NCBI GenBank assembly: GCA_027532775.1
Contig: JAPZTO010000003.1
Coordinates: forward strand, 62,001-126,000
Source of the DNA: Beijerinckiaceae bacterium
GTDB taxonomy: Bacteria; Pseudomonadota; Alphaproteobacteria; Rhizobiales; Beijerinckiaceae
DNA length: 64,000 nucleotides
Direction: 5' to 3'
The notes beneath the pieces were generated by a model. It saw only the letters and a list, made by a program, of their open reading frames with translations, was not told the origin of the DNA and ran no database searches. The position numbers and the translations under genes are program-made. Shown piece by piece: positions 19,675 through 30,921 of this stretch; positions within the stretch are counted from its first letter, which is position 1, and each line of letters starts with the position of its first letter.

Positions 19675-20940
19675 ATGCCGGAGATCAAGCTCCACGACCT
19701 AAAGCGCAAATCGCCCACCGAACTCCTCAGTTTCGCGGAGGAACTGGAGGTCGAGGGCGCCAGCACCATGCGGAAGCAGGAGCTGATGTTTGCCATTCTG
19801 AAGCAGCTCGCCGCCAACGACACCGAGATTATCGGCGAGGGTGTTGTCGAGGTCCTGCAGGACGGTTTCGCCTTCCTTCGTTCCCCTGATGCCAATTATC
19901 TGGCCGGGCCGGATGACATCTACATCTCTCCTGCCCAGATCCGTCGCTTTTCGCTGCGGACCGGGGATACGGTCGAGGGGCTGATCCGCTCCCCGCGGGA
20001 CGGGGAGCGGTATTTCGCGCTGCTGAAGGTCAATACGATCAACTTCGAAGACCCGGAAAAGGCGCGGCACAAGGTTCATTTCGACAATCTCACGCCGCTC
20101 TACCCTGACCAGCGGCTGCGGCTGGAAAACCCTGATCCGACGAAGAAGGACATGTCGGCCCGGGTGATCGATATTGTCTCGCCGATCGGCAAAGGCCAGC
20201 GCGCCTTGATCGTCGCCCCGCCGCGGACCGGCAAGACCGTTCTGCTACAGAATGTCGCCCAATCGATCACGACCAACCATCCGGAATGCTATCTGATCGT
20301 CCTGCTCATCGACGAGCGGCCGGAAGAAGTGACGGACATGCAGCGCTCCGTGCGTGGCGAGGTCGTGTCGTCGACCTTCGACGAACCGGCCACGCGGCAT
20401 GTGCAGGTCGCGGAAATGGTCATCGAAAAGGCCAAGCGCCTCGTCGAACATGGCCGCGATGTGGTGATCCTGCTCGATTCGATCACCCGCCTCGGCCGCG
20501 CCTACAACACGGTTGTGCCGTCTTCCGGCAAGGTCCTGACCGGCGGTGTCGATGCGAATGCGTTGCAGCGGCCGAAGCGGTTTTTCGGTGCGGCCCGCAA
20601 TATCGAGGAAGGCGGTTCGCTGACGATCATCGCGACCGCGCTGATTGATACGGGAAGCCGCATGGATGAAGTGATCTTCGAGGAATTCAAGGGCACGGGC
20701 AATTCGGAAATCGTGCTCGACCGGAAGGTGGCGGACAAGCGCGTCTTCCCGGCGCTCGACATTCTCAAGTCCGGCACCCGGAAAGAAGAGCTCATCACAC
20801 CGCGCGATCAGCTTCAGAAGACCTATGTCCTGCGCCGCATCCTCAACCCGATGGGCCCTCAGGATGCGATCGAGTTCCTGCTCGACAAGCTCCGGCAGAC
20901 CAAGCAGAACAGCGACTTCTTCGAGTCGATGAACACCTGA
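19675..20940 (+). CDS. rho: Transcription termination factor Rho
   Basis: 421 residues. Rho is the hexameric RNA-dependent ATPase that terminates transcription. The Rho N-terminal and cold-shock RNA-binding domains occupy roughly 1-125. Walker A APPRTGKT is at 181-188, followed by [11 protein letters not shown] and the Q-loop/R-loop region [16 protein letters not shown] chose the ATG at 19675, although a TTG two codons earlier is in frame. A 218-bp leader precedes it, consistent with the Rho autoregulation known in other bacteria, though no specific element was identified. Tight convergent genes elsewhere in the window suggest heavy use of Rho. Confidence 0.97.
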   Translation: MPEIKLHDLKRKSPTELLSFAEELEVEGASTMRKQELMFAILKQLAANDTEIIGEGVVEVLQDGFAFLRSPDANYLAGPDDIYISPAQIRRFSLRTGDTVEGLIRSPRDGERYFALLKVNTINFEDPEKARHKVHFDNLTPLYPDQRLRLENPDPTKKDMSARVIDIVSPIGKGQRALIVAPPRTGKTVLLQNVAQSITTNHPECYLIVLLIDERPEEVTDMQRSVRGEVVSSTFDEPATRHVQVAEMVIEKAKRLVEHGRDVVILLDSITRLGRAYNTVVPSSGKVLTGGVDANALQRPKRFFGAARNIEEGGSLTIIATALIDTGSRMDEVIFEEFKGTGNSEIVLDRKVADKRVFPALDILKSGTRKEELITPRDQLQKTYVLRRILNPMGPQDAIEFLLDKLRQTKQNSDFFESMNT

Positions 20941-20977
20941 TCGCGCGCCATTCGGGGCAGGGGTCCGGGACGGAGCA

Positions 20978-22288
20978 ATGGATACGATCTATGCGCTCAG
21001 CACGGGCCCTTCTGTTGCCGGGATTGCGGTGATCCGCATTTCCGGACCGGAGGCGATGGACGTGGCATCGCTCTTCGGCTTCGTAATGCCGAAGCCCCGG
21101 CAGGCAGCCTTGCGCCAGCTCTGCGAACCAGGCTCGGGCGAGCAGCTGGATGAGGGGCTGGTCATCGCTTTCCGGGCGCCGCACAGTTTCACCGGAGAGG
21201 ATCTGGTCGAGCTGCATGTCCATGGCAGCCGGGCGGTCGTCCGCTCGGTCGTGCAGGTGCTGTCCGGGCGGCCTGGCTTCCGGCCTGCCGATCCTGGCGA
21301 GTTCACCCGACGGGCATTTCTCAACGGGAAGATGGACCTTCTTGATGTCGAGGCGCTTGGCGATGTCCTGCAGGCGGAAACGCGTGCTCAGGCTCGACTG
21401 GCGGAATCGAACCGGCATTGGCTCCGGGAGCGAGTTGCTAGCTGGCGCGACACCTTGGTTGAACTGCGCGGCCTCACCGAGGCCCTGATCGATTTCGCGG
21501 ATGAGGATGATGTCCTCCAGACATTCGATTCGAACCTGCAACAATCTATTCTGGATCTGACGCAGAGCCTTTCCGATGCTGCCGCTCCCGCGCCCGCTGC
21601 CGAAATCATCCGGGATGGCTATCGCGTTGCGCTACTCGGCGCACCCAATGCCGGCAAGTCATCCTTGCTGAACGCTCTGGCGCGGCGTGACGTGGCGATC
21701 ACGTCCGAGATTGCCGGCACGACGCGGGACGTCCTGGAGGTCAATCTCGACCTCGGCGGGTTTGCGGTCGTCATGATGGACACGGCCGGATTGCGCGAGA
21801 CTGACGACCAGCTGGAGCAGGAAGGTATTTCGAGGACCCGGCGTGCTGCCGACTCGGCGGATCTGAGGCTTTGGCTTCAGCCGTTGGACGCGCCTGCCCC
21901 TGAGCATGAACTCCGGGACGGATCGGAGCTCCTGGTTATGACAAAGGCCGACCTGATTGATTCTTCAGCGAAACAAATTTACGGTCTTGTGGTATCCGCG
22001 AAGACCGGCGCAGGTCTGGATTCCCTGATCACTGAGTTGGCTGAACGCGCCCGCGAGGCGGCCTGGATACGTCAGGGTGAAGTCGCCCTTGTGCATGAGC
22101 GCCAGCGTCGGGCCTTGCTGGAGGCTTCTGAAGCGCTCCGTGAAGCCGTTGGCTTCGGAGCCGATGCGTTGGAAATGCGGGCCGAAGGTCTGCGCCGCGC
22201 TTCCCTTGCGTTGGATCGACTCGTTGGCCGTATCGAGCCGGATCATGTCCTTGACGTGGTGTTCAAGCGATTCTGTATAGGGAAGTAG
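20978..22288 (+). CDS. mnmE: tRNA modification GTPase MnmE (TrmE)
   Basis: 436 residues. With MnmG it installs 5-carboxymethylaminomethyl or related groups on U34 of tRNAs. The N-terminal folate-binding domain (1-115) is followed by a helical domain. The G domain has G1 GAPNAGKS at 221-228, the G2-side IAGTTRD and G3 DTAG, and the protein ends in the catalytic C433-I-G-K436. The stop at 22286-22288 touches the first parS palindrome. The neighbours mnmG and rsmG form the classical gid cluster next to parAB. Confidence 0.96.
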   Translation: MDTIYALSTGPSVAGIAVIRISGPEAMDVASLFGFVMPKPRQAALRQLCEPGSGEQLDEGLVIAFRAPHSFTGEDLVELHVHGSRAVVRSVVQVLSGRPGFRPADPGEFTRRAFLNGKMDLLDVEALGDVLQAETRAQARLAESNRHWLRERVASWRDTLVELRGLTEALIDFADEDDVLQTFDSNLQQSILDLTQSLSDAAAPAPAAEIIRDGYRVALLGAPNAGKSSLLNALARRDVAITSEIAGTTRDVLEVNLDLGGFAVVMMDTAGLRETDDQLEQEGISRTRRAADSADLRLWLQPLDAPAPEHELRDGSELLVMTKADLIDSSAKQIYGLVVSAKTGAGLDSLITELAERAREAAWIRQGEVALVHERQRRALLEASEALREAVGFGADALEMRAEGLRRASLALDRLVGRIEPDHVLDVVFKRFCIGK

Positions 22289-22304
22289 TGTTTCACGTGA
22301 AACA
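22289..22304. other. parS centromere site 1
   Basis: TGTTTCACGTGAAACA is a perfect 16-bp palindrome matching the bacterial parS consensus that ParB/Spo0J binds to load onto DNA. It fills most of the 29-bp gap between the mnmE stop and the mnmG ATG. It lies about 4.3 kb from the putative origin and 3.4 kb from parB. Confidence 0.96.
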
Positions 22305-22317
22305 GCGGAGCTCGGAT

Positions 22318-24174
22318 ATGGGTGAACAAGGCTATGATGTCGTCGTCGTCGGCGGTGGCCATGCCGGCACCGAGGCCGCGGCTGCGGCTGCGCGTGTTGG
22401 CGCTCGGGTTGCGCTGGTCACATTGCGCCGGGACCGGATCGGGGAAATGTCCTGCAACCCTGCGATCGGCGGTCTTGGCAAGGGCCACCTCGTTCGCGAG
22501 GTTGACGCGCTGGATGGCATCATGGCCCGAGCAATTGATCGCGCCGGAATTCATTTCAAGCTTCTGAACCGAAGCAAAGGTGCGGCCGTACGCGGGCCTC
22601 GGGCTCAGGCCGACCGCGCTCTCTATCGCCAGGCGGTTCAAGAATTGCTGGCGGCGCAGGACCGGCTTGATATCGTCGAAGGGGAGGTCAGTGATATTGA
22701 TCTCGATTCGATTCGCGTCCGGTCTGTTTGTCTCACCGATGGCCGCGTTCTCCGCTGCCGTGCAGTCGTCGTGACGACGGGAACATTTCTGCGGGGCATG
22801 ATCCATATTGGCCGACGGCAGATCCCGGCAGGGCGCGCCGATGAGCCGCCTGCGCGTTTGCTGGCGGAGCGCCTGCAATCCCTCGGCTTTGTTCTCGGCC
22901 GTCTGAAAACGGGCACCCCAGCGCGACTCGATGGTCGCTCCATCGACTGGCATCATTGCGAAGAGCAGAAGGGTGATTCGCCTCCGGAACCATTTTCAAC
23001 CCTGACGCAGCAGATCGAAGTTCCGCAGATTTCCTGCTACATCACCCGTACCACGGCTGAGACGCAGGCAATCATCGAGAAGAGCCTGCATCTCTCCGCC
23101 ATGTATTCGGGGGAAATCTCCGGTCGGGGGCCGCGCTATTGTCCGTCCATTGAGGACAAGATTGTCCGGTTCGCGGACCGTCCATCGCACCAGATCTTCC
23201 TTGAGCCGGAAGGGCTCGATGACCCTACCGTCTATCCGAACGGATTGTCGACTTCCCTTCCGGAAGAGGTGCAGGATGCGATGATCGCCTCGATCCCCGG
23301 GCTCGAGAAGGCTCGCATCATCCGACACGGATACGCGATCGAGTATGACTTCATGGATCCGCGCGAACTTTCCCCAACGCTCGAGAGCAAGCGTGTTGAA
23401 GGCTTGTTCTTTGCCGGGCAGATCAACGGCACGACGGGTTACGAGGAAGCCGCAGGGCAGGGACTCGTTGCGGGCCTGAATGCGGCACGGCGGGCCGGCG
23501 GTTCCGAGGGTATAATTTTTGACCGGAGCCAGAGCTATCTCGGCGTGATGATCGATGACCTCACACGGATGGGCGTCACCGAGCCCTATCGCATGTTCAC
23601 GTCGCGCGCGGAGTTCAGGCTTTCACTCCGGGCAGACAATGCCGATGCACGACTGACCGACCAGGGCGTAGCGCTTGGGCTTGTCGGCGAAGCACGGCGT
23701 CTGGCGCATGAAGCGAAGATGGGTCTGCTGGAACAATATCGCAATAACCTGAAATCGATCCGGCTTACGCCCAACGAGGCTCGGTCTGCCGGACTGGACG
23801 TCAATCTCGACGGGCTTCGTCGCGACGGCTTCTCGCTTCTGGCCTTGCCGGGTGTGGGTCTTGAGAGGCTCATAGCTTTCAAGCCCGAGTTGGCCGGGTG
23901 CCCGCCCTGGGCGCAGGACCTTCTGGAAACCGAGGGCAAATACAGCGTGTACCTTGCCCGGCAGGCCGAAGATCTTGAACGGGTTGCACGAGACCGGGAA
24001 CTGCAGATCCCTGGCGATTTCCGATTCGAACACGTCGTCGGGCTGTCGAATGAGCTTCGGCACAAGCTTGATTCGATTCGGCCACGTTCCATTCACGAGG
24101 CTGGCCAGATCGAAGGCATGACCCCCGCAGCGCTCGTCTTGCTGACTGCGATCCTGCGCAAGCGGGCCGCATGA
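22318..24174 (+). CDS. mnmG: tRNA uridine-5-carboxymethylaminomethyl modification enzyme MnmG (GidA)
   Basis: 618 residues. It is the FAD/NADH partner of MnmE in wobble-uridine modification. The dinucleotide-binding motif [14 protein letters not shown] is near residue 10. [14 protein letters not shown] and the C-terminal LSNELRHKL helical region are family hallmarks. The ATG at 22318 has a GGAG site seven bases upstream and is preferred. A GTG at 22288, overlapping the mnmE stop, would translate through the parS site and add ten residues (FHVKQ-type leader). The gene ends by overlapping rsmG. Confidence 0.96.
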   Translation: MGEQGYDVVVVGGGHAGTEAAAAAARVGARVALVTLRRDRIGEMSCNPAIGGLGKGHLVREVDALDGIMARAIDRAGIHFKLLNRSKGAAVRGPRAQADRALYRQAVQELLAAQDRLDIVEGEVSDIDLDSIRVRSVCLTDGRVLRCRAVVVTTGTFLRGMIHIGRRQIPAGRADEPPARLLAERLQSLGFVLGRLKTGTPARLDGRSIDWHHCEEQKGDSPPEPFSTLTQQIEVPQISCYITRTTAETQAIIEKSLHLSAMYSGEISGRGPRYCPSIEDKIVRFADRPSHQIFLEPEGLDDPTVYPNGLSTSLPEEVQDAMIASIPGLEKARIIRHGYAIEYDFMDPRELSPTLESKRVEGLFFAGQINGTTGYEEAAGQGLVAGLNAARRAGGSEGIIFDRSQSYLGVMIDDLTRMGVTEPYRMFTSRAEFRLSLRADNADARLTDQGVALGLVGEARRLAHEAKMGLLEQYRNNLKSIRLTPNEARSAGLDVNLDGLRRDGFSLLALPGVGLERLIAFKPELAGCPPWAQDLLETEGKYSVYLARQAEDLERVARDRELQIPGDFRFEHVVGLSNELRHKLDSIRPRSIHEAGQIEGMTPAALVLLTAILRKRAA

Positions 24175-24827
24175 TGCGGCTGGGTGATCGCGAGGCGGGT
24201 AGTGGGTCCCTGGCAAAGATCGGGATCGATGTTTCACGTGAAACAAGCGCTCGGCTTGATGCCTATGTCGCCATGCTCCGGGAATGGCAGACACGGATCA
24301 ACCTCGTTTCCCCGACGACGCTTGGTTCTCTCTGGGAACGACACATTGTCGATAGCCTTCAACTGCACGCATTGAAGCCAAAGGCTCTTCGCTGGGCGGA
24401 TATGGGCTCGGGTGGTGGATTGCCGGGTATCGTGCTGGCTTGCGCCCTCGCCGGTCAGGACGGCGCGGAGATCCATCTGATTGAGAGCAATTACAAGAAG
24501 GCGGCCTTTCTCAGGGCGGTCTCCGTGGCGCTCGAGCTGCCCACGACGATCCATGCAATGCGGATCGAAGAGGCAGTACCACGTCTCCCAGCCATCGATG
24601 TCTTGACTGCCCGGGCCCTCGCGCCATTGGATGATTTGATCGCCTACGGGAATCTCCTGTTGAAAAGCGGGGCGACAGGTCTCTTTCCCAAGGGCCGTGA
24701 CCATCAGTCCGAATTGACCGATGCCCTACGAAACTGGCAATTCTCTTACCAGCTGCACGACAGCATCACCGAGCCGGCCTCGCGGATCATCGAAATCACC
24801 TTCGATCCGCTGAATCAGTCAGGTTAG
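24171..24827 (+). CDS. rsmG: 16S rRNA (guanine527-N7)-methyltransferase RsmG (GidB)
   Basis: 218 residues. It methylates G527 of 16S rRNA using SAM. The methyltransferase motif I is [15 protein letters not shown], and NLVSPTT precedes it. The N-terminal VSRETS is encoded directly by a parS palindrome, a known peculiarity of alphaproteobacterial gidB. The start is ATG at 24171, overlapping the mnmG stop; a second ATG follows immediately at 24174. parA lies downstream. Confidence 0.95.
   Translation: MMRLGDREAGSGSLAKIGIDVSRETSARLDAYVAMLREWQTRINLVSPTTLGSLWERHIVDSLQLHALKPKALRWADMGSGGGLPGIVLACALAGQDGAEIHLIESNYKKAAFLRAVSVALELPTTIHAMRIEEAVPRLPAIDVLTARALAPLDDLIAYGNLLLKSGATGLFPKGRDHQSELTDALRNWQFSYQLHDSITEPASRIIEITFDPLNQSG
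24230..24245. other. parS centromere site 2 (inside rsmG)
   Basis: A second perfect TGTTTCACGTGAAACA, identical to the copy at 22289-22304 and 1.94 kb away. It lies within the rsmG coding sequence, where it encodes D-V-S-R-E-T. Retention of the exact palindrome in a protein-coding frame argues for selection as a ParB-loading site. Confidence 0.95.
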
Positions 24828-24859
24828 GCCCCGCTCGTGTGGCAACAAGGAGGAATTCC

Positions 24860-25660
24860 ATGAAGCCACGCGTCCTTACAGTAGCCAATCAGAAGGGTGG
24901 CGTCGGGAAAACCACGACAGCCATCAATCTGGGCACTGCGCTTGCCGCCATCGGCGAACGTGTGTTGCTTATCGATCTTGACCCCCAGGGCAATGCGTCT
25001 ACCGGTCTTGGCGTGGATATGCGTGATCGCGACATTTCCGCCTATGACGTTCTGCTCGGCGATGTCTCGCTGTCCGATGCGGCTCGGGCGACCGATGTCC
25101 CTCGCGTCTCGATCGTGCCCGCGACGATGGATCTGCTTGGCGCCGAAATAACTCTGGCTACGCAAAAGGACAGGACCGACCGTCTCAAGAAAGCGATCCA
25201 GTCTCTGTCCAGCATCGGACAATCATCGCCCTTCACGTATATCCTGATTGATTGTCCGCCTTCGCTCAATTTGCTGACGATCAACGCCATGGCAGCGGCC
25301 GATGGCGTTCTTGTACCACTCCAGTGCGAGTTTTTTGCCTTGGAGGGCCTGAGCCAGCTGCTGAAGACCATTGATCAGGTCCGGAGCACCGTGAACCCCG
25401 ATCTCGATATCCATGGCGTTGTCCTGACCATGTTCGATCCGCGCAACAACCTTGCCGGACAGGTCATCCGTGATGTCCGGCAGTATCTCGGCAAGAAGGT
25501 GTTCGAGACCGTGATCCCCCGGAATGTCCGGGTTTCGGAAGCGCCGTCCTATGGCAAGCCGGTCCTGCTTTATGACCTGAAATGCGCCGGCAGCCAGGCC
25601 TATCTCAAGCTGGCCTCCGAGATCATCCAGCGCGAGCGCCTGCTCGCTGCGGCCGAGTGA
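24860..25660 (+). CDS. parA: Chromosome partitioning ATPase ParA
   Basis: 266 residues. It is the Walker-type ATPase that drives segregation of ParB-parS complexes. The deviant Walker A KGGVGKTT is at 12-19, with LLIDLDPQGNAST following and ILIDCPPSLN as Walker B. The product is short and lacks an N-terminal HTH, the chromosomal Soj type. A strong AAGGAGG ribosome-binding site precedes the ATG at 24860. parB starts 13 bases after its stop. Confidence 0.96.
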   Translation: MKPRVLTVANQKGGVGKTTTAINLGTALAAIGERVLLIDLDPQGNASTGLGVDMRDRDISAYDVLLGDVSLSDAARATDVPRVSIVPATMDLLGAEITLATQKDRTDRLKKAIQSLSSIGQSSPFTYILIDCPPSLNLLTINAMAAADGVLVPLQCEFFALEGLSQLLKTIDQVRSTVNPDLDIHGVVLTMFDPRNNLAGQVIRDVRQYLGKKVFETVIPRNVRVSEAPSYGKPVLLYDLKCAGSQAYLKLASEIIQRERLLAAAE

Positions 25661-25672
25661 GGGAGGTCCGCG

Positions 25673-26572
25673 ATGGCAGATGAACAATCCAGGATGCGTC
25701 TCGGTCGTGGTCTGGCAGCTTTGCTGGGTGATGTCGGCAACGAGACGGCTGCAGAGACGCGGAACCGGGCCCAGCGCCGGGTGCCAGTGGAGTTTCTGCG
25801 GCCGAACCCGCTGAATCCGCGACAGACATTCGGCGAGGAGGAGCTTGAAGAACTGGCCGCTTCGATTCGGGAGCGTGACATTATCCAGCCGATCATTGTC
25901 CGGGGCGTTCCCGGGTCAATCGATGCCTTCGAGATCATCGCGGGTGAGCGCCGCTGGCGGGCGGCCCAGCGGGCCGGGCTTCGGGATGTCCCGATCGTGC
26001 TTGTCGAAGCGGATGACAAGCAGGCTCTGGAATTCGCGATTATCGAGAATATCCAGCGGGCGGATCTCAATGCGCTCGACGAGGCACGTGGCTACGAGAA
26101 CCTGATCGCGCAGCATGGTTACACGCAGTCCGATCTCGCCAAGGTGATGGGGAAGAGCCGTTCGCATGTGGCCAACACGCTGCGTTTGGCGCGGCTACCG
26201 GATTCGGTGAAGGAGAAGGTGGCAAGCGGGCAGGTTTCGGCGGGCCATGCCCGTGCCTTGCTGGCTGTTGCAGATCCTGAACTGATGGCCCGGAAGATCA
26301 TCGATCAGGGGCTGACGGTTCGCGATATCGAGCGTGTTGCGCAACGCGAGAACCGTGGTGAGGATGCACCGGCTCCATCGATGAAAAAAGCCAGCGCGAG
26401 GGATGCGGATACGACCGCGCTTGAGCTGCGCCTTGCCGAAATCCTCGGGTTGACCGTGGAGATTGACCATCGTGGCGAAAAGGGCGGGGTGCTGAAAATC
26501 CGGTATCGCACGCTCGAGCAACTCGAATTGCTCAGCCATAAGCTCGCAAGCGGCGGCCTACCGGCGGCGTGA
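25673..26572 (+). CDS. parB: Chromosome partitioning protein ParB (CTPase, parS-binding)
   Basis: 299 residues. It binds parS, clamps and spreads on DNA in a CTP-dependent manner. The ParB/Srx CTP-binding domain includes NPRQTF, GERRWRAAQRAGL (91-103) and ENIQRADLNALDEA. The HTH is TQSDLAKVMGKSRSHVANTL. A C-terminal dimerisation domain follows an Ala/Lys-rich linker. The basic N-terminus RLGRGLAALLGD is the ParA-activating motif. It pairs with parA and the two parS sites just upstream. Its 3' end overlaps convergent holA by 15 bases. Confidence 0.96.
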   Translation: MADEQSRMRLGRGLAALLGDVGNETAAETRNRAQRRVPVEFLRPNPLNPRQTFGEEELEELAASIRERDIIQPIIVRGVPGSIDAFEIIAGERRWRAAQRAGLRDVPIVLVEADDKQALEFAIIENIQRADLNALDEARGYENLIAQHGYTQSDLAKVMGKSRSHVANTLRLARLPDSVKEKVASGQVSAGHARALLAVADPELMARKIIDQGLTVRDIERVAQRENRGEDAPAPSMKKASARDADTTALELRLAEILGLTVEIDHRGEKGGVLKIRYRTLEQLELLSHKLASGGLPAA

Positions 26573-27568
26573 CGCCAGGGCAATCGACCAGAGCGCGCGA
26601 ACGGTCACCGTTTCCTCGATGGCGGGGGTCTTGCGCATCTGTGCCTGCGTCTGGGCCAGAATGTCGATGGCCCGGCCCAGTTGATCGATGGGCCAGAGCT
26701 TCTGCTGGCCCCGGATGCGGTCCTGCCGCTTGAAGAAGATCCGTTCGGCGCGGAAGGCGGCCTCCATATTGCCGCTCGCCATGGCAAGACGACGTAGCAA
26801 TCCGGCATGGCCGAGTGCCATGGCAATCAGCCCCGACGGCGCGATGCCTTCCGCGAAGCACCGGAGCGTCGCGGATTCCACCTCCTCCAGCTTGCCCTCG
26901 AAGGCCCGGTCGATTGCCTCGGCGGGGCCCAGTTCCGAGGTGTCGACCAGCATGGTCGCAACGTCATCCACCTCGATCGCCACTCGACCGTGGCAATAAA
27001 GGATGAGCTTTTCGATTTCGCGATCGGTGAGGCCGAGATCGGAGCCGACGAGGTCGCACAGGGCGGCGGAGGCAGCGGCGGTGATGCTCAGCCCGGACGC
27101 CTTGACGCGCTCTTCGATCAGGGCCTGGATCTCCGAACGGCTGGCAGGATAGCAGGCAATGGCTGCGGCGTTTTCGTGCTGCTCGAAGGCCGCCCGGATA
27201 GGGGCGTTCTTGGCCAGTTCGTCAGCGAGGAAGAGGATGGGTGTTTCGAGGCCGGGCGTTTCGAGGACGAGTGACCAGATGGTCTTCGAGAGCTTGCTTG
27301 CGCCCGAAACGGTGATCAACCGTCTGGCCGAGAACATGCTGAAGGCCTGCGCCTCGTCCATCAGCTTTCCGGGATCGCCATTGAGCGTTTCGGCATCAAA
27401 ATCGAGGCGTTCCAGCGAATCGCGGGACTTGCCGGTGAAGGATGTGACGATCTGGTCAGCGCGGATCCGGACACCGCCTTCATCCGGGCCGAAAATCAGG
27501 AAAGCCCGCTTTGCGAGGCAGTCCCTGCTTGTGAAGCGCGGCAGCTCGGAGGGCCGGATGGCGACCAT
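26558..27568 (-). CDS. holA: DNA polymerase III delta subunit HolA
   Basis: 336 residues. It is the clamp-loader delta subunit that opens the sliding clamp. The sequence has the AAA-like architecture without a full P-loop, as expected for delta: FLIFGPDEGGVR near residue 22, ARRLITVSGASK in domain I, and helical EVESATLRCFAEG in the collar region. It is the third gene of a minus-strand leuS-lptE-holA unit, nine bases after lptE, as in many Gram-negatives. The stop lies inside parB on the other strand. Confidence 0.92.
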   Translation of the reverse strand: MVAIRPSELPRFTSRDCLAKRAFLIFGPDEGGVRIRADQIVTSFTGKSRDSLERLDFDAETLNGDPGKLMDEAQAFSMFSARRLITVSGASKLSKTIWSLVLETPGLETPILFLADELAKNAPIRAAFEQHENAAAIACYPASRSEIQALIEERVKASGLSITAAASAALCDLVGSDLGLTDREIEKLILYCHGRVAIEVDDVATMLVDTSELGPAEAIDRAFEGKLEEVESATLRCFAEGIAPSGLIAMALGHAGLLRRLAMASGNMEAAFRAERIFFKRQDRIRGQQKLWPIDQLGRAIDILAQTQAQMRKTPAIEETVTVRALWSIALASRRR

Positions 27569-27577
27569 GCCGGACCG

Positions 27578-28180
27578 TCAGCTCTCGTCGCCGGGCTCTG
27601 CACTGGGCTGGTCGGGATCCGGCGGGCTCAATTGCGGCACGGCATTGCCTGCGCCTGTGGCCGAATCGCGGGCCAACGCGGCGCTGATGATGATCCGGAG
27701 GCGTTCGGCCAGCGATTTCGCGACCTTCTCCTCGGCATCCCGTTCCGCCCGGAGCGTCGCGAAGCGGAGCTGCGAACGGTCGAACGAAGCCGAGGCAAAG
27801 GTCTTGCCGGAGGCGCGGATACGGCCACCCTGCTGCTGGTCAACCAGGACATAGACCGCCTCGATCTGCAGCGTGGCGATCTGCGCGCGGCCGGTCGAGG
27901 CGTCGATGATGCTCGAGGCTTTCGATTGCTGTGTCTTGACCTTGAGGACATAGCGCCCGCCAGCCGTCGGCGCGTTGCCGCCCGTAAGCAGGAAATCGAG
28001 TTCCGATTTCAGCTGGTAGCCGAGATAGCCGTCGATCCGGTCAACGGAGACCTGCGCCAACTCTGTCGCAATCCGGGATTGCCCGCCGATCGTGGGCTGG
28101 TGGACAGGCTGGATGCATCCGCCGAGCCCGAGGCCCAGAAGCCCGGTCAGCAGCAGGACCCGCGACGATGACCGAAGCAT
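27578..28180 (-). CDS. lptE: LPS-assembly lipoprotein LptE
   Basis: 200 residues. It plugs the LptD barrel that inserts lipopolysaccharide in the outer membrane. A lipoprotein signal peptide is visible, with a lipobox LGLGGC and acylated Cys22. The mature part has the two-layer alpha/beta LptE look but weak primary conservation, so identification relies on lipobox plus the leuS-lptE-holA order. The ATG at 28180 has GAGGAG upstream. The C-terminus is Pro- and acid-rich. Confidence 0.88.
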   Translation of the reverse strand: MLRSSSRVLLLTGLLGLGLGGCIQPVHQPTIGGQSRIATELAQVSVDRIDGYLGYQLKSELDFLLTGGNAPTAGGRYVLKVKTQQSKASSIIDASTGRAQIATLQIEAVYVLVDQQQGGRIRASGKTFASASFDRSQLRFATLRAERDAEEKVAKSLAERLRIIISAALARDSATGAGNAVPQLSPPDPDQPSAEPGDES

Positions 28181-28190
28181 GGCGTTCTCC

Positions 28191-30779
28191 TCAGGCCACA
28201 ATATTCACGATCCGCTTCGGGACGACAATCACCTTTCTGATCGCCTGGCCGCCAAGCCAATGCGCAAGATCGGGATGTGCCCGCAGGATCGCCTCAACGG
28301 CATCATTGGCGGCCTCCGCCGGGATCTCGATCTCGCCGCGCTTCTTGCCATTGACCTGGACCGGAATGGAGATGACCGAATCACGCGCAAGAGCCGGATC
28401 GACATCCGGCCAGGGCGCATTCGCGATCAAGCCTTCACCGCCAAGCAGCGTCCAGCATTCCTCGGCAAGATGCGGCATCATCGGCGCGAAAAGCTGCACC
28501 ATCATCCGCGTGGCTTGCCGGATATCCGCACCCTTCTCACCCGTCGCGAGGGCGGCTGCGATGGTGTTGGAGAGATCATGCACATGGGCGATGCAGCGAT
28601 TGAAGCGCAAGCGCTCCAAATCCTCGCCCACGGCCAGCGCGGCCTTGTAGGCGGCCTTCAGGACCGGCGTGACGGCATTGCCGCCGCTACCTTCGGGCAA
28701 GTCTGCTGCCTCGCCGACAAGGCGCCAGACCTTCTGGACGAAGCGCGAGGCGCCCTGCACGCCTTCCTCGCTCCAGATGACGTCACGTTCGGGCGGCGAG
28801 TCCGACAGCATGAACCAGCGGGCCGTATCGGCGCCATAACTCGCGATGATGTCGTCCGGATCGACGACGTTCTTCTTGGACTTCGACATCTTCTCGATCG
28901 AGCCGATGGCGACCTCCGTGCCGGAGTCGAGCATGAAGGCCTTGCGCTGGCCTTCGACGCTCTCGATGCGGATCTCGGCCGGCGGCACCCAGGCGCCATC
29001 CGGGTCCTTGTAGGTCTCGTGCACGACCATGCCCTGCGTGAACAGGCCGGCAAAGGGCTCCGACAGGTTGGCATGACCAGTTGCGGTCATGGCGCGCGTG
29101 AAAAAGCGCGAATAGAGCAGGTGCAGGATCGCGTGTTCGATCCCACCGATATACTGGTCAACCGGCAGCCATTTCGCGATCGCCGCCATCGTGGTCGGTG
29201 CGTCGGCATTGAACGGATCGGTGAAGCGGGCGAAATACCACGAGGAATCCACGAAGGTGTCCATCGTGTCGGTTTCGCGTCGGGCCGGCTTGCCGCAGGA
29301 CGGGCAGGCGCAGTGTTTCCAGGTCGGGTGCCGGTCGAGCGGGTTGCCGGGCTGGTCGAACGAGACATCCTCCGGCAGTTTCACCGGCAGATCCTTGTTC
29401 GGCACCGGAACGATTCCGCAGGAATCGCAATGGATGACCGGAATCGGGCAACCCCAGTAGCGCTGGCGCGAGATACCCCAGTCACGCAGACGATAGTTCA
29501 CGGTGCGCGTACCGGTCGATTCGGACTCGAAATGACGGATGATCCGATCCTTTGCCTGGGCCACAGTCAATCCGTCCAGGAAGCCCGAATTGAACAGGAT
29601 CCCCTCGCCATCCTGCGCCGGCGCAGCGGGATCGAAGGCCGCATTGGCAGCGGCATCCGTCAGGTCGGCAGGGCGCACGACCGGGATGATCGGCAGGGCG
29701 TATTTTGTCGCGAAATCATGGTCGCGCTGGTCATGGGCCGGGCAACCGAAAATCGCACCGGTGCCATAATCCATCAGGATAAAATTGGCGATATAGACCG
29801 GCAGGGTCTCGCCCGGCTTCAGCGGATGGGCCACCCGGATGCCGGTATCCATGCCTTTCTTCTCGGCGGTGTCGAGCGTGGCCTGCGAGGTGCCCATGCG
29901 GCGGCATTCCTCGATGAAGGCCTGGATTTCCGGGTCCTTCGCGCCTGCGGCCCGCGCCACGGGATGATCCGCCGCCACGGCCAGGAAGCTCGCGCCGAAC
30001 AGCGTGTCCGGGCGGGTGGTGTAGATCTCGATATCCGACAGCCCAGATGGCGCCGTTCCCGGGACGATGGCCCAGCGCATGGTCAGACCTTCCGAGCGGC
30101 CGATCCAGTTCGCCTGCATCAGGCGCACTTTCTCCGGCCAGCGATCCAGCGAACCGAGGGCCTGCAGCAACTCTTCCGAATGATCGGAAATGCGCAGGAA
30201 CCATTGGGTGAGTTCGCGCTGTTCGACCAGCGCGCCGGATCGCCAGCCGCGGCCATCGATCACCTGCTCGTTGGCGAGCACGGTCTGGTCGACTGGGTCC
30301 CAGTTGACCTTCGAGGTTTTCCGCGCGACCAGCCCCGCCTTCAGGAAGTCAAGGAACATCCGCTGCTGGTGCTTGTAATAGGTCGGATCGCAGGTCGCGA
30401 ATTCGCGGCTCCAGTCGAGGGACAGGCCCATCGACTTGAGCTGGCCCTTCATGGTGGCGATATTCGCATAGGTCCAGGCGGCGGGATGGGTCTTCTTCTC
30501 CATTGCCGCATTCTCGGCCGGCATGCCGAACGCATCCCAGCCCATCGGATGCAGCACGGCATAGCCCTTCGCGCGGCGATAGCGGGCGACAACATCGCCC
30601 ATGGCATAATTCCGGACATGCCCCATGTGAATGCGGCCGGACGGGTAGGGAAACATTTCCAGGACGTAGTATTTCGGCCGGGGATCATCGGTCCGCGTTT
30701 CGAAGACCTTCTGATCCTCCCATACCGACTGCCAGCGGCCTTCGGATTCGCGGAAATTGTAGCGGCTTGTCTGGGTCAT
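28191..30779 (-). CDS. leuS: Leucyl-tRNA synthetase
   Basis: 862 residues, the bacterial class Ia length. The HIGH-type motif is HMGH at 51-54 and the KMSKS loop is intact (about residue 630). The CP1 editing domain is present between them, with the [10 protein letters not shown] threonine-rich region. A zinc-type CPxC segment ([12 protein letters not shown]) occurs in the middle. The gene begins the leuS-lptE-holA operon. A 910-codon open frame on the opposite strand is a GC-driven mirror and is not annotated. Confidence 0.97.
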   Translation of the reverse strand: MTQTSRYNFRESEGRWQSVWEDQKVFETRTDDPRPKYYVLEMFPYPSGRIHMGHVRNYAMGDVVARYRRAKGYAVLHPMGWDAFGMPAENAAMEKKTHPAAWTYANIATMKGQLKSMGLSLDWSREFATCDPTYYKHQQRMFLDFLKAGLVARKTSKVNWDPVDQTVLANEQVIDGRGWRSGALVEQRELTQWFLRISDHSEELLQALGSLDRWPEKVRLMQANWIGRSEGLTMRWAIVPGTAPSGLSDIEIYTTRPDTLFGASFLAVAADHPVARAAGAKDPEIQAFIEECRRMGTSQATLDTAEKKGMDTGIRVAHPLKPGETLPVYIANFILMDYGTGAIFGCPAHDQRDHDFATKYALPIIPVVRPADLTDAAANAAFDPAAPAQDGEGILFNSGFLDGLTVAQAKDRIIRHFESESTGTRTVNYRLRDWGISRQRYWGCPIPVIHCDSCGIVPVPNKDLPVKLPEDVSFDQPGNPLDRHPTWKHCACPSCGKPARRETDTMDTFVDSSWYFARFTDPFNADAPTTMAAIAKWLPVDQYIGGIEHAILHLLYSRFFTRAMTATGHANLSEPFAGLFTQGMVVHETYKDPDGAWVPPAEIRIESVEGQRKAFMLDSGTEVAIGSIEKMSKSKKNVVDPDDIIASYGADTARWFMLSDSPPERDVIWSEEGVQGASRFVQKVWRLVGEAADLPEGSGGNAVTPVLKAAYKAALAVGEDLERLRFNRCIAHVHDLSNTIAAALATGEKGADIRQATRMMVQLFAPMMPHLAEECWTLLGGEGLIANAPWPDVDPALARDSVISIPVQVNGKKRGEIEIPAEAANDAVEAILRAHPDLAHWLGGQAIRKVIVVPKRIVNIVA

Positions 30780-30921
30780 GGTTCCGGTACGGCTGGACAG
30801 GGGGCTATGTGCTTGAGCGATTAGACGTCCGAAGCGTTGGGTATGGACATCATAACGGCTTTACGGTCAACGACGATTTCAGCGAAAAGGCCCGGCAACC
30901 GGGCGAAGAAAGGACATTCCG

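Noticed and set aside
28092-30824. A 910-codon open frame on the plus strand opposite leuS
   Set aside because: It mirrors leuS exactly, has no recognisable domain and is rich in Arg, Gly, His and Asp as expected for the complement of a GC-biased gene.
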